Assembly: GCA_027492485.1 (NCBI GenBank)
Contig: JAPUER010000066.1
Span: 96,514 to 160,513 of the forward strand
Source of the DNA: Betaproteobacteria bacterium
GTDB lineage: Bacteria; Pseudomonadota; Gammaproteobacteria; Burkholderiales; Casimicrobiaceae
Direction of reading: 5' to 3'
Length of the DNA stretch: 64,000 nucleotides
This document shows, piece after piece, positions 8,657 to 16,635 of this stretch. Position 1 is the stretch's first letter; every line of letters begins with the position of its first letter. The notes beneath the pieces are model-generated. The model was given only the letters and a program-made list of their open reading frames with translations, searched no databases and was not told the DNA's origin. The translations under genes were made by a program, and so were the position numbers.

Positions 8657-9694
8657 ATGGCGCTGGAAGCTGACAAGCCACAGATCGAAATCGCCGACGA
8701 CGCCAGCGTTGCGCGTGCGGTTGTGCGGCTGCGGGCCGGTGAGCTGATCGGCTTGCCGACCGAGACGGTGTACGGCCTTGCTGCCGATGCTGCAAATCCT
8801 GACGCGGTCGCGAAAATTTTCGCGGCGAAAGGCCGGCCGGCCGATCATCCGCTGATCGTGCACGTGGCGTCGGCCGACGCGGCGAAGGCCTGGGCCGCCG
8901 CATGGCCCGCTGTCGCCGACAAACTTGCCGCCGCCTTCTGGCCGGGGCCGATGACGCTGATCGTGAAGCGTGCGCCGCATGTGCTTGACGCTGTCACCGG
9001 TGGCCAGGATACGGTCGGTTTGCGGGTGCCCTCGCATCCGGTCGCGCAGGCGGTGCTGCGCGAATTCGCGGGCGACGGCGGCGCGCCTGCGGGCGTCGCC
9101 GCGCCGTCGGCCAACCAGTTCGGGCAGGTGAGCCCGACCACGGCGCAACACGTCGCCGAGGAATTTCCCGATCAGTCGCTGCTGGTGCTCGACGGCGGTG
9201 CCAGCGAGGTCGGCATCGAGTCCACCATCATCGACGTCAGCGGTGCGGCGCCGCGCGTGCTGCGGCCCGGCCGCGTGCGTGCCGGCGACATCGAGCGTGT
9301 GCTTGGGCAGCCGCTGGCTGAAGCGCCCGGCGACGCGCCGCGGGTGTCCGGGGCGCTGGCGTCGCACTATGCGCCGCGCACGCAGACGCTGATGCTGGCG
9401 ACGCCGCGACTCAGGATGCAGTTGCGCGCGTTCCGCAATGCCAAGGCGGCGCAGCCGATGCGTTGCGTGATCACCCATTCCTTCGATCCGGAGCCGATGG
9501 AGCGGCTGCGCATCGTCCGCCTCGCCGCGGACGCCGAGACCTGGGAATACGAGCTTTACGCGCTGCTGCGCCAGCTCGATCAGGAGCGCTACGGCACGCT
9601 GATCGTGGAGACGCCACCGGAAACGCCGGAATGGGATGCCGTGAACGATCGCCTGCGGCGGGCGACGCATGGGTCGGCGCTGGAGGACGTTTAG
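8657..9694 (+). CDS. tsaC: Threonylcarbamoyl-AMP synthase, Sua5 type
   Basis: The enzyme makes L-threonylcarbamoyladenylate from threonine, bicarbonate and ATP for the t6A37 modification of ANN-decoding tRNAs. The YrdC/Sua5 core spans residues ~20-200, with LIGLPTETVYGLAADA, IFAAKGRPADHPLIVHV and APSANQFGQVSPTTAQHV. The C-terminal part (~230-345) is the extra Sua5 domain, so this is the long form rather than the short TsaC of E. coli. It stands alone between two copies of the same repeat. Confidence 0.93.
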   Translation: MALEADKPQIEIADDASVARAVVRLRAGELIGLPTETVYGLAADAANPDAVAKIFAAKGRPADHPLIVHVASADAAKAWAAAWPAVADKLAAAFWPGPMTLIVKRAPHVLDAVTGGQDTVGLRVPSHPVAQAVLREFAGDGGAPAGVAAPSANQFGQVSPTTAQHVAEEFPDQSLLVLDGGASEVGIESTIIDVSGAAPRVLRPGRVRAGDIERVLGQPLAEAPGDAPRVSGALASHYAPRTQTLMLATPRLRMQLRAFRNAKAAQPMRCVITHSFDPEPMERLRIVRLAADAETWEYELYALLRQLDQERYGTLIVETPPETPEWDAVNDRLRRATHGSALEDV

Positions 9695-9701
9695 CGACGC
9701 A

Positions 9702-9804
9702 TTTTTTGACGCAGATTACCGCTGATTTGACGCAGATTCGCACAGATTTTTTGCGTGAAATCTGCGCCAATCAACGCTCCGAATCGGCGCAAATCTGCGT
9801 CAAA
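9702..9804. repeat. ~105-bp intergenic repeat, copy 2 (after tsaC)
   Basis: It is the same element as 8531-8635 and in the same orientation, with blocks GACGCAGATTACCGCTGATT, a central AAATCTGCG, and a right end CGCAAATCTGCGTCAAA. It fills the gap between tsaC and the glycerate kinase gene. Confidence 0.8.
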
Positions 9805-9854
9805 GTCACTCCCGCAGCGCTTACGGTAAACAACAAGCGCCACAATCCGGCCTC

Positions 9855-11018
9855 ATGAAAATCATCCTCGCCCCCGATTCCTTCAAGGGTTCGCTGTCTG
9901 CCGAAGGCGTCTGCGCGGCGCTTGAAAGTGGGCTGCGCCGCGTGCTGCCGAACGCGCAGATCGTCAAGCGGCCGATGGCCGATGGCGGCGAAGGCACGCT
10001 CGACGCCGTGGTCACCGCGCTCTCCGCGAGTGGCGGCGCGCGGCGCAAACAGGCGCTGGTGAAAAACGCCGCCGGGCAATCGGCCGAGGCGGCCTACGCG
10101 CTGATCAAGCACGGCATTTACGAAGCCGCGGTGATCGAGGTGGCGCAAATCGTCGGTATCGAGGACGCGCACAACATGGCGGTGCCGGTCGGCGAGCGGA
10201 CCAGTTACGGCGTCGGCGAGCTGATCCGGCTGTTGCTGGCCGAAGGCATCCGCCATTTCTTCGTCGGTCTTGGCGGCACCAGTAGCAACGACGGTGGCGC
10301 CGGCCTGCTGGCGGCGCTGGGCGTCAAGTTCACCGGTACCTTCCGGCGCGAGATTGCGCCGTCGCCGAACGGGTTGGCCAAGCTCATTTCGGTCGACGTC
10401 ACCGGGCTCGACGCGCGGCTGGCCGAGTGCGAAATCACGCTGCTGTCCGACGTCAACAATCCGCTCACCGGCGCTCGCGGCGCCACCGCGATTTTCGGAC
10501 CGCAGAAGGGCATCGCGGCACACGACGTCGGCAAGGTCGACGCCGTGATCGACGCCTACGCCGACCGGCTGGAAGCGGCGCTGCAACGGCACGCCAAGGA
10601 CAAACCGGGCGCCGGCGCGGCCGGTGGCCTGGGTTACGCGCTGCAACTGCTCGGCGCCAGATTCGAGTCCGGCGCGCAGACGGTGGCGCGGCTGGTCGGG
10701 CTTGCCGAGGCCTGCCAGGGCGCCGACTGGCTGATCACCGGCGAAGGCCGCAGCGACGCCCAGACACTGCTCGGCAAAACGCCGTTCGCCGCTGCGCAGA
10801 TCGCCCGCGAGCACGGCCATGCCGGGCTGCGGGCCACGCTGCTGAGCGGCGGCGTCGATCCGGCGGCGCTCGCCGCGCTCAACGAAACCTTCAACGGCGG
10901 CTGTTTCTCGATCGTGCCCGGCCCGATGGCGCTCGACCAGGCCGTCATCCGGGCGCCGGAACTGCTGGCCAATGCGGCGGAGCAGATCGCGCGGCTGCTG
11001 GGTTTGGGCCGGCGCTGA
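9855..11018 (+). CDS. Glycerate kinase (GlxK/GarK family)
   Basis: The family phosphorylates D-glycerate with ATP, usually giving 2-phosphoglycerate, in glyoxylate and sugar-acid breakdown. The 387-aa product shows DSFKGSLSA at residues 7-15, PMADGGEGTLDAV near 39, GLGGTSSNDGGAG near 136, and a LITGEGRSDAQT motif near residue 295. No related catabolic genes adjoin it, so its supply pathway is not visible here. Confidence 0.93.
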   Translation: MKIILAPDSFKGSLSAEGVCAALESGLRRVLPNAQIVKRPMADGGEGTLDAVVTALSASGGARRKQALVKNAAGQSAEAAYALIKHGIYEAAVIEVAQIVGIEDAHNMAVPVGERTSYGVGELIRLLLAEGIRHFFVGLGGTSSNDGGAGLLAALGVKFTGTFRREIAPSPNGLAKLISVDVTGLDARLAECEITLLSDVNNPLTGARGATAIFGPQKGIAAHDVGKVDAVIDAYADRLEAALQRHAKDKPGAGAAGGLGYALQLLGARFESGAQTVARLVGLAEACQGADWLITGEGRSDAQTLLGKTPFAAAQIAREHGHAGLRATLLSGGVDPAALAALNETFNGGCFSIVPGPMALDQAVIRAPELLANAAEQIARLLGLGRR

Positions 11019-11019
11019 C

Positions 11020-11147
11020 GCGATCAGCTTTTTGCGCTAAACGCCGTTCTTCAAGGGATCAGACCCGGGAATGGCAAGAAGTCGACAATGCGAATTTTCG
11101 CGCTGTTTGCCTCGCCTACATACCGCTTTACGTAAAAAGCTGATCGC
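11020..11147. repeat. 128-bp element with 14-bp perfect terminal inverted repeats
   Basis: Arms at 11020-11033 and 11134-11147 are exact inverted copies (GCGATCAGCTTTTT type), and the similarity continues imperfectly a few bases inward. The element fills the gap between two convergent genes. It contains a GTCGAC...AATTTTCGCGC motif also seen near 18312 and, more loosely, 35741. It could be a miniature mobile element or a large terminator hairpin. Confidence 0.6.
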
Positions 11148-11178
11148 CGTTCGGCGCGCCACGTCGCCGTTGCGGCCG

Positions 11179-11883
11179 CTATTTCTTGCCGATTCCGAAC
11201 AACAGCCGCCGCGCTTCGTCGCCGGCTTGCCCTGTGGGCGTGGTGTTCATGTCCTGCGCGATCCGGTAGGCGCGCACCGTGGCCGGCCTCGCCTTGATCG
11301 CCTCGAACCAGCGCTTGAGATTGGGGAAGTCGTCGAGCTTCATCTGCTGCCGCTCGTAGGGCACCACCCACGGGTAGCAGGCCATGTCGGCGATCGAATA
11401 CTCGCCGGCCAGGAATTCGCGGTCGCCGAGGCGCTTGTCCATCACCGCGTACAGCCGCGCCGTCTCATTGATGTAGCGGTTGATCGCGTAGGGCAGCTTC
11501 TCCGGCGCATAGGTGCCGAAATGATGGTTCTGCCCGGCCATCGGCCCCAGGCCGCCCATCTGCCAGAACAGCCACTGGATCGCCTCCTTGCGCCAGTAGA
11601 GCGACTTGCGGTCGAGAAATTTTTTCGACTTGTCGGCGAGGTAGAGCAGGATGGCGCCGCTTTCGAAGATCGCCAGCGGCTCGCCGTCCGGTGTCGGCTG
11701 CAGCGGCCGATGGTCCACGATGGCCGGAATGCGGTTGTTCGGCGATACCTTCAGAAACGCCGGGTCGAACTGCTCGCCGCGGCCGATGTTGACCGGCAGC
11801 ACCCGGTATTTCAGCTTCGCCTCCTCAAGGAACATCGTGATCTTGTGGCCGTTGGGCGTGGTCCAGTAGTACAGGTCGATCAT
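11179..11883 (-). CDS. yfcG: YfcG-type (Nu class) glutathione S-transferase / disulfide reductase
   Basis: The 234-aa protein matches the YfcG pattern: MIDLYYWTTPNGHKITMFLE at the N-terminus, SPNNRIPAIVDH, ESGAILLYLADK, and WLFWQMGGLGPMAGQNHHF at the start of the helical domain. E. coli YfcG has glutathione-dependent disulfide-bond reductase activity and uses a conserved Thr-Pro-Asn in place of a catalytic Cys; the TPN is present at residues 9-11. The start at 11883 is chosen from the conserved MIDLY; the frame extends to 11928 but without family similarity. Confidence 0.9.
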   Translation of the reverse strand: MIDLYYWTTPNGHKITMFLEEAKLKYRVLPVNIGRGEQFDPAFLKVSPNNRIPAIVDHRPLQPTPDGEPLAIFESGAILLYLADKSKKFLDRKSLYWRKEAIQWLFWQMGGLGPMAGQNHHFGTYAPEKLPYAINRYINETARLYAVMDKRLGDREFLAGEYSIADMACYPWVVPYERQQMKLDDFPNLKRWFEAIKARPATVRAYRIAQDMNTTPTGQAGDEARRLLFGIGKK

Positions 11884-12093
11884 GGTTGGCTGCGGGCGCG
11901 ACGTAGGGAATATCGCCCGGATTGTCACGCAAGGGCCATGCTTTGTCGTCTATCAGGTTATGCCGGGTGCAAATACGCGAAAAGCAAGGCCGCAAACCGC
12001 CGCCAGCGCCCTTGATGTCATCGTAGCCGCACCCAGGCCCGTTACTTGCTTGAAATGATCGTGCAACGGCCCCATGTTTGAACTACGGAGAGC

Positions 12094-12399
12094 ATGATGC
12101 AGATGATGACCAGCCCCAACCATCCCCCGGCAGGCACGCCGATGTTCGACTCGCTGACTGCGGCGATGAACGAGGCCGAGTTCGTGCAGGTGGATGACGC
12201 GGTGTTCACGGCCGACTATCTGCACGCACCCGACGAGTTCACCCGGCCCGACGACGTGCTGGTCGAGGGCTCGCGCGAGGATCAGGAGTTGCTGTTGCTG
12301 CAACGCGATTTCGATGGCGCCAAACTGCTCGGCGACGGCGAGATTTACCTGCGCGACGGCACGCTGATCCGCTTCCTGCGCCCATCCGCCGTGCACTGA
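12094..12399 (+). CDS. Small hypothetical protein, 101 aa
   Basis: The family is not recognised. It is acidic with no signal peptide or membrane segment. A GGAG box precedes the ATG pair at 12094/12097, which supports translation. The sequence alternates short beta-type strands with charged turns (QVDDAVFTADYLHAP, LLLLQRDFDGAKLL, IYLRDGTLIRFLRP), suggesting a compact beta-rich domain. It sits between the divergent yfcG and the ygiB-like gene and might belong to the latter operon, but 110 bases separate them. Confidence 0.55.
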   Translation: MMQMMTSPNHPPAGTPMFDSLTAAMNEAEFVQVDDAVFTADYLHAPDEFTRPDDVLVEGSREDQELLLLQRDFDGAKLLGDGEIYLRDGTLIRFLRPSAVH

Positions 12400-12509
12400 C
12401 TGCCGGCGCGCCCCCACCACGGGTCGTCGGCGTTGACACGCTCACGGTGCCCGCGTAAAACACCCGGCAACGACGGTCGCCGGACCGGATTTGGGGGCAG
12501 GGCAGCGCA

Positions 12510-12974
12510 GTGGACGACGACAGCAGAGCAACGCCGACCGGGCAGTCGGACGGGAACACGCCCGACGCCGGCAATCTAGCGCCGCCTGCGTTCGCGCGCA
12601 AACGCAGCCTGCATCTGACGCTGGTGCTGATCAGCGCCGCCGGTCTGACCGGCCTCGCCGGCTGCGGCAACCTGGAGAACAACGACCGCGTCAACCGCGA
12701 TGTCTACGCCAATCTGGAGGCCTGCAAGGCCGACTGGGGCAACCCCGGCGATTGCGAGGAAATTCCGGCGCAACGCTCGGCGACCGGCACCAGCACCTTT
12801 TACGGTCCGCGCTATTTCTCGCGCACCGGCAGCAGCAGCGGCTACAGCTCCACATCGCGCCCCGGCTCGCGCTCGTCCGGCACCGTATCGTCAACGCCGA
12901 CTCGTGGCGGTTTCGGCGCCTCGGCGTCGCGGCACAGCAGCAGTTCGTCGTCGTCGCATTCTTCGGGGGGTTAG
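12510..12974 (+). CDS. YgiB/YjfM-like (DUF1190) lipoprotein
   Basis: Exported, probably lipid-anchored: after a ~30-residue N-terminal extension there is a hydrophobic segment ending LTGLAGC, where the Cys can serve as the lipidation site. The C-terminal half is Ser/Gly/Arg rich and disordered, with TFYGPRYFSRTGSSSGY as in DUF1190 proteins. Translation starts at GTG after a purine-rich stretch. The stop is immediately followed by the ATG of the ygiC-like gene. In E. coli both ygiB-ygiC and yjfM-yjfC show the same DUF1190 plus ATP-grasp pairing, which supports the assignment. Confidence 0.75.
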   Translation: MDDDSRATPTGQSDGNTPDAGNLAPPAFARKRSLHLTLVLISAAGLTGLAGCGNLENNDRVNRDVYANLEACKADWGNPGDCEEIPAQRSATGTSTFYGPRYFSRTGSSSGYSSTSRPGSRSSGTVSSTPTRGGFGASASRHSSSSSSSHSSGG

Positions 12975-14114
12975 ATGCGTCGGGAACACATCGCCAAGCG
13001 CGACAACTGGCAAAAGCGCTGCGAAGACGCGGGCTTCAGTTTTCATTCGATCGACGGTCTCTATTGGGACGAAGGCGTCTGCTATCGCTTTACGCGGCGC
13101 GAGATCGAGGATCTGGAAAAGGCCACCAAGGAGCTTTACGACATGTGCATGGCTGCGGCCGAGCACATCATTGAGAAAGAGCGCTTCAAGGAGCTGGCGA
13201 TTCCCGAGTCGGCCTGGGCGCTGATCCGCGAAAGCTGGGACAACGATCATCCGTCGCTGTTCGGCCGCTTCGATCTGGCCTGGGACGGCAACGGCCCGCC
13301 GAAACTGCTCGAATTCAACGCCGATACGCCGACCTCGCTGATCGAGGCCAGCGTCGCGCAGTGGCACTGGCTGGAAGACGTCAAGTCGAAACTCGGCGCC
13401 AACGCCGACCAGTTCAACAGCCTGCACGAAGCGCTGATCGAGCAGTGGAAATGGCTCAAGGCCGAGCACGGCTACGGCCACGTGCATTTCACCTGTGTCG
13501 GCGACAGCGAGGAAGACGGCGGCAACCTCGACTACCTGCGCGACACGGCCATGCAGGCGGGCGTGCAGGCGCCGTGGATCGCGGTCGAGGAAATCGGCTG
13601 GAGCGAGGGCGACCTCTGCTTCGTCGACATGGACAATAAGCGCATCGAGACGCTGTTCAAACTCTACCCTTGGGAATGGTTGCTGGCCGACGAATTCGGC
13701 AACAACATCAGGAAGACCAGCATGCGCATCATCGAGCCGGCGTGGAAGATGACGCTGGCCAACAAGGGCCTGCTGCCGATCCTGTGGGAGCTTTACCCCA
13801 ACCATCCGCTGCTGCTGGAGGCGAGCTTCCAGCGCCACAAGGTGCTCGGCGACTACGTCAAGAAGCCGCTGCTCTCGCGCGAAGGCGCCAACGTCGAAAT
13901 CTACAAGGGCGGCGACGTCATCCGCGCCGACGGCACCTACGGCGAGGAAGGCTACGTCTACCAGCGCTACACGCCGATTCCCTGCTTCGAAGGCAACTAC
14001 GTGACGATCGGCAGCTGGATCGTCGGCGACGCGCCCGCCGGCATCGGCCTGCGCGAAGACGCCACCGAAATCACCATGAACACATCGCGGTTCATTCCGC
14101 ATTATTTCGACTGA
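12975..14114 (+). CDS. Glutathionylspermidine synthase-like ATP-grasp protein (YgiC/YjfC)
   Basis: This 379-aa protein is homologous to the synthetase half of glutathionylspermidine synthase. Recognisable parts are GRFDLAWDGNGPPKLLEFNADTPTSLIEA around residue 95-123, an acidic VGDSEEDGGNLDY, LYPWEWLLADEFG, and a C-terminal EGNYVTIGSWIVGDAPAGIG. YgiC-type proteins lack the amidase domain and their true substrates are uncertain, so polyamine or peptide ligation is only a family-based expectation. It lies between a DUF1190 lipoprotein and a DUF350 membrane protein, as in E. coli yjfMCL. Confidence 0.88.
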   Translation: MRREHIAKRDNWQKRCEDAGFSFHSIDGLYWDEGVCYRFTRREIEDLEKATKELYDMCMAAAEHIIEKERFKELAIPESAWALIRESWDNDHPSLFGRFDLAWDGNGPPKLLEFNADTPTSLIEASVAQWHWLEDVKSKLGANADQFNSLHEALIEQWKWLKAEHGYGHVHFTCVGDSEEDGGNLDYLRDTAMQAGVQAPWIAVEEIGWSEGDLCFVDMDNKRIETLFKLYPWEWLLADEFGNNIRKTSMRIIEPAWKMTLANKGLLPILWELYPNHPLLLEASFQRHKVLGDYVKKPLLSREGANVEIYKGGDVIRADGTYGEEGYVYQRYTPIPCFEGNYVTIGSWIVGDAPAGIGLREDATEITMNTSRFIPHYFD

Positions 14115-14150
14115 CTCGCCAGCAGCTGCAACCACCTTCAGGGGCAAGAG

Positions 14151-14564
14151 ATGACTTACACGCTCAACGAATCGATCCGCTACTTCGACGACTTCCTGAT
14201 CTACTTTGCAGTTGCACTGTTGCTGCTCGTCGCGTTCACGCTGATCTACACCAAAGTCACGCCGTACAACGAGATCGCGCTGATACGCGAAGGCAACACG
14301 GCGGCGGCGATTTCACTGTCGGGCGCGCTGGTCGGCTTTGCCATGCCGCTGGCCAGCACGGTCGCCAACGCCGTGAACCTGATTGACCTGATGCTGTTCG
14401 CAGTGCTGGCGACGGTGGTGCAGCTGGTGGTGTTTGTGTTCGCGCGAATGCTGATGCCCGGATTGACCGAGTCCATCGAGAGCGGCAATGTCGCCAAGGC
14501 AACCTTTCTGGCTGCCGTCTCGGTCGCGGTCGGCATGCTCAACGCGGCGGCACTGGTGTTCTGA
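14151..14564 (+). CDS. DUF350 (YjfL-like) inner-membrane protein
   Basis: The 137-aa protein has four hydrophobic segments (roughly residues 15-35, 50-72, 77-97 and 115-136) and the paired architecture of DUF350. The conserved N-terminal part includes YNEIALIREGNTAAAISLSGALVGFAMPLA. An AGGGGCAAGAG ribosome site precedes the ATG. It is the third gene of the ygiB-ygiC-like operon; DUF350 genes repeatedly accompany the ATP-grasp protein. Function is unknown. Confidence 0.85.
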   Translation: MTYTLNESIRYFDDFLIYFAVALLLLVAFTLIYTKVTPYNEIALIREGNTAAAISLSGALVGFAMPLASTVANAVNLIDLMLFAVLATVVQLVVFVFARMLMPGLTESIESGNVAKATFLAAVSVAVGMLNAAALVF

Positions 14565-14630
14565 GGCCGCGCATCGAATTTGCCCGGCGTCACTGTGGCG
14601 CAGGGTGTGATCGCACCACCGGCGGGGAAC

Positions 14631-14702
14631 GGGTCGCGGCAAGCCGCTCCTACAGGTCGATGCGCCGATCCCTTGATCTGTAGGAGCGGCTTGCCGCGAC
14701 CC
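14631..14702. repeat. REP-type inverted repeat pair
   Basis: Perfect 25-bp arms (14631-14655 and 14678-14702) with a 22-nt spacer carry the same TGTAGGAGCGGCTTGCCGCG sequence as the outer arms at 2902/3011. The element lies between the convergent DUF350 and NRDE genes. Confidence 0.9.
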
Positions 14703-14743
14703 GACGTGTTGGAGGCGCCGACGTTGAGTGCCTCGGCCGAGAA

Positions 14744-15526
14744 CTACATGCGCTGAAGGCCGAACTGGAATTCGATCCGTTCCTGCGGCTCGCCGCTCCC
14801 GCCAAAGCCTGCTTCGCTCACAGTGACCCGATCGTCCTGCACGCAGAGCAGCGTCGACGCCCGCGTGCCGTAATTGCCGCTCTGGATGAAGATGCTGCCG
14901 AGCATGCGTTCCACTTCGAACGGCACGCCGGTATTGGGCAATTGCGCATCGGGGGTCGGTGTGGGGTTGTGCAGCAGCCGCTGCAGGCGCGCGTCGCGTT
15001 GCGCCGGGTCGCGCTCGGCCAGCGCGTGGCGAAAGCCCTGCTGCAGACGCACGAGCTTGGGCCATGGCGTATCCAGCGACGCATTGGAAAAACCGTGAAT
15101 GCCCGGCTCGACGGCATGCGCCGTGCGTTCCTGTGAATTCGCAAACCACAGCGCGCGGGTGGTCGCCGCAACGTCGCCGCAAAGCAGATTGAAACCCTCG
15201 TAGCGGTGCGCGTCCGCGACCGCCCCGGTGACGAAATCCGCTGCGGTTTGCCCGCCTTCGAGAAACTGCCGCACCAGCTCACCGCGCGACGGTGCGTTCT
15301 GCTTTCGCAGCGCCGGATTGCGGATATTGGTGATCATCGCGAAGCGGCCGTGCCGAGTGATGCCAAGCCAGGCGCCGCCGCTGCGCAGATCGCGCCCGGC
15401 CAGCACCTCGTCGCCCGGCCACCAGTGCATGCGCTCGGTCGGCCGCTCATAGAACTCGTCGCGATTGGCGGCGAGCAGCAGCGGCTCATCGGAATCAGGC
15501 GACCAGCGGAAGGCGACGATGCACAT
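14744..15526 (-). CDS. NRDE (TANGO2-like) family protein
   Basis: The 260-aa protein begins MCIVAFRW and has the namesake NRDE motif in LLLAANRDEFYERP at residues ~17-30, followed by GGAWLGITRHGRFAMITN and a conserved GFSNASLDTPWPK near residue 148. These proteins have the N-terminal-nucleophile fold, with the Cys after Met as the likely nucleophile. The human relative TANGO2 has been tied to heme and lipid handling; the bacterial role is unsettled. It is a single-gene unit. Confidence 0.88.
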   Translation of the reverse strand: MCIVAFRWSPDSDEPLLLAANRDEFYERPTERMHWWPGDEVLAGRDLRSGGAWLGITRHGRFAMITNIRNPALRKQNAPSRGELVRQFLEGGQTAADFVTGAVADAHRYEGFNLLCGDVAATTRALWFANSQERTAHAVEPGIHGFSNASLDTPWPKLVRLQQGFRHALAERDPAQRDARLQRLLHNPTPTPDAQLPNTGVPFEVERMLGSIFIQSGNYGTRASTLLCVQDDRVTVSEAGFGGSGEPQERIEFQFGLQRM

Positions 15527-15704
15527 CGCTCCAATTATCGTGGCTATGCGCCGGCAAGACCGCCGTGCCCGCGAACCGCTGGCGGGTCTTGATCGCCGTC
15601 ATTGCTGACGCCGTAGCGGTTGTGTACGCTGTCCCTGCCATGCGTTTGACGTTTGTTCGACGTGTGGCGATGCCGTGAGCTACACCGGTCCATAGGAGCC
15701 AATC

Positions 15705-16607
15705 ATGAACATTCGTACCCTTTTTGTCCGGGCGCTAACCGTTACCGGTTGCGCTGCATTGTGCGCGGGCGCTGTGATGGGCGCTTCATTGACGTCGCCG
15801 GCATCGGTCGCCGAGTACGTGCCGTTCACGGTGACGATCGACGGCGTGGGGGCGCCGCTGTGCGACGGCGCGACGGCAAATGTGGTCGGTCAGGCCCGCA
15901 TCGCCGGCAGTGTTGCCGACATCGCCATGCCGCCGGTCGGTACCCGCTGCGCTGCGCGCACCGTCAGTGTTCCGGGATTGCCCCGCAGCGTGAACCGGGT
16001 TCGGGTGACGCTGAGCGAAATTGCGCTCAATCCCGGACAGCAGGGCACGAAGGCGGTGCCGTCGCAGGTGCTGGAAGTGGCGCTGGAGGTCCGTCCTTTG
16101 GCTGGCGTCGGCGACCTGGCACGATTCTGGACCGCCGAGTATCGCGACGCGCTGGCGCCCAGCACGGTCAAATTGATGCTGACGACGACGCGGTTCGAGC
16201 GCTTCACTGGCGAATGGCTATGGTTCGAGGTCGGCGATCCGCAAACCGAGGCTTACACCTTCAAGGCATTGTCCGCGCCAACCGGTAGTGCGGCCCTGCC
16301 GGCGCCGCTGGCGCGTCTCTACAGCGTCGAGTATCCGGCGCCGCTTGCCGGTGCGTTCTACACGGTGGACGCCGGTCTGGCGCGATCGCTGGCAACGGCG
16401 TGGTCGCGCGTGGCCGGGGAGATGCCCTACGCGGTCGGCAAGCTGGACGCCGGTGCCTGCCCGATGGGCATGACGCCGGTGTTGCAATTGTTCAACCCAT
16501 CGGCGATTCTGCACCGCTGGACGCAGTCGACCGACACCTATCGCGTGCTGATCGCCGGTGGTTATGTCGGCGAGGGTCCGGCATGGTGCGCGCCCAACCG
16601 CGATTGA
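15705..16607 (+). CDS. Secreted protein with C-terminal DUF5648-like lobes
   Basis: This 300-aa exported protein of unknown function is a paralogue of the one at 176-1198. The signal peptide is residues ~1-27 (ending AGAVMGA-S). Residues ~30-130 resemble a beta-sandwich (ASVAEYVPFTVTIDGVGAPLCDG), comparable to SSPQEYEPFRVIATFSEDVC in the paralogue. The C-terminal two lobes read LARLYSVEYPAPLAGAFYTV and PVLQLFNPSAILHRWTQSTD...GYVGEGPAWCAP. Both proteins thus share the full architecture. It is divergent from the NRDE gene and ends just before the convergent CoA ligase gene. Confidence 0.72.
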   Translation: MNIRTLFVRALTVTGCAALCAGAVMGASLTSPASVAEYVPFTVTIDGVGAPLCDGATANVVGQARIAGSVADIAMPPVGTRCAARTVSVPGLPRSVNRVRVTLSEIALNPGQQGTKAVPSQVLEVALEVRPLAGVGDLARFWTAEYRDALAPSTVKLMLTTTRFERFTGEWLWFEVGDPQTEAYTFKALSAPTGSAALPAPLARLYSVEYPAPLAGAFYTVDAGLARSLATAWSRVAGEMPYAVGKLDAGACPMGMTPVLQLFNPSAILHRWTQSTDTYRVLIAGGYVGEGPAWCAPNRD

Positions 16608-16635
16608 GCATCGTGCCGGTCGCCGCGCCCGTCAT

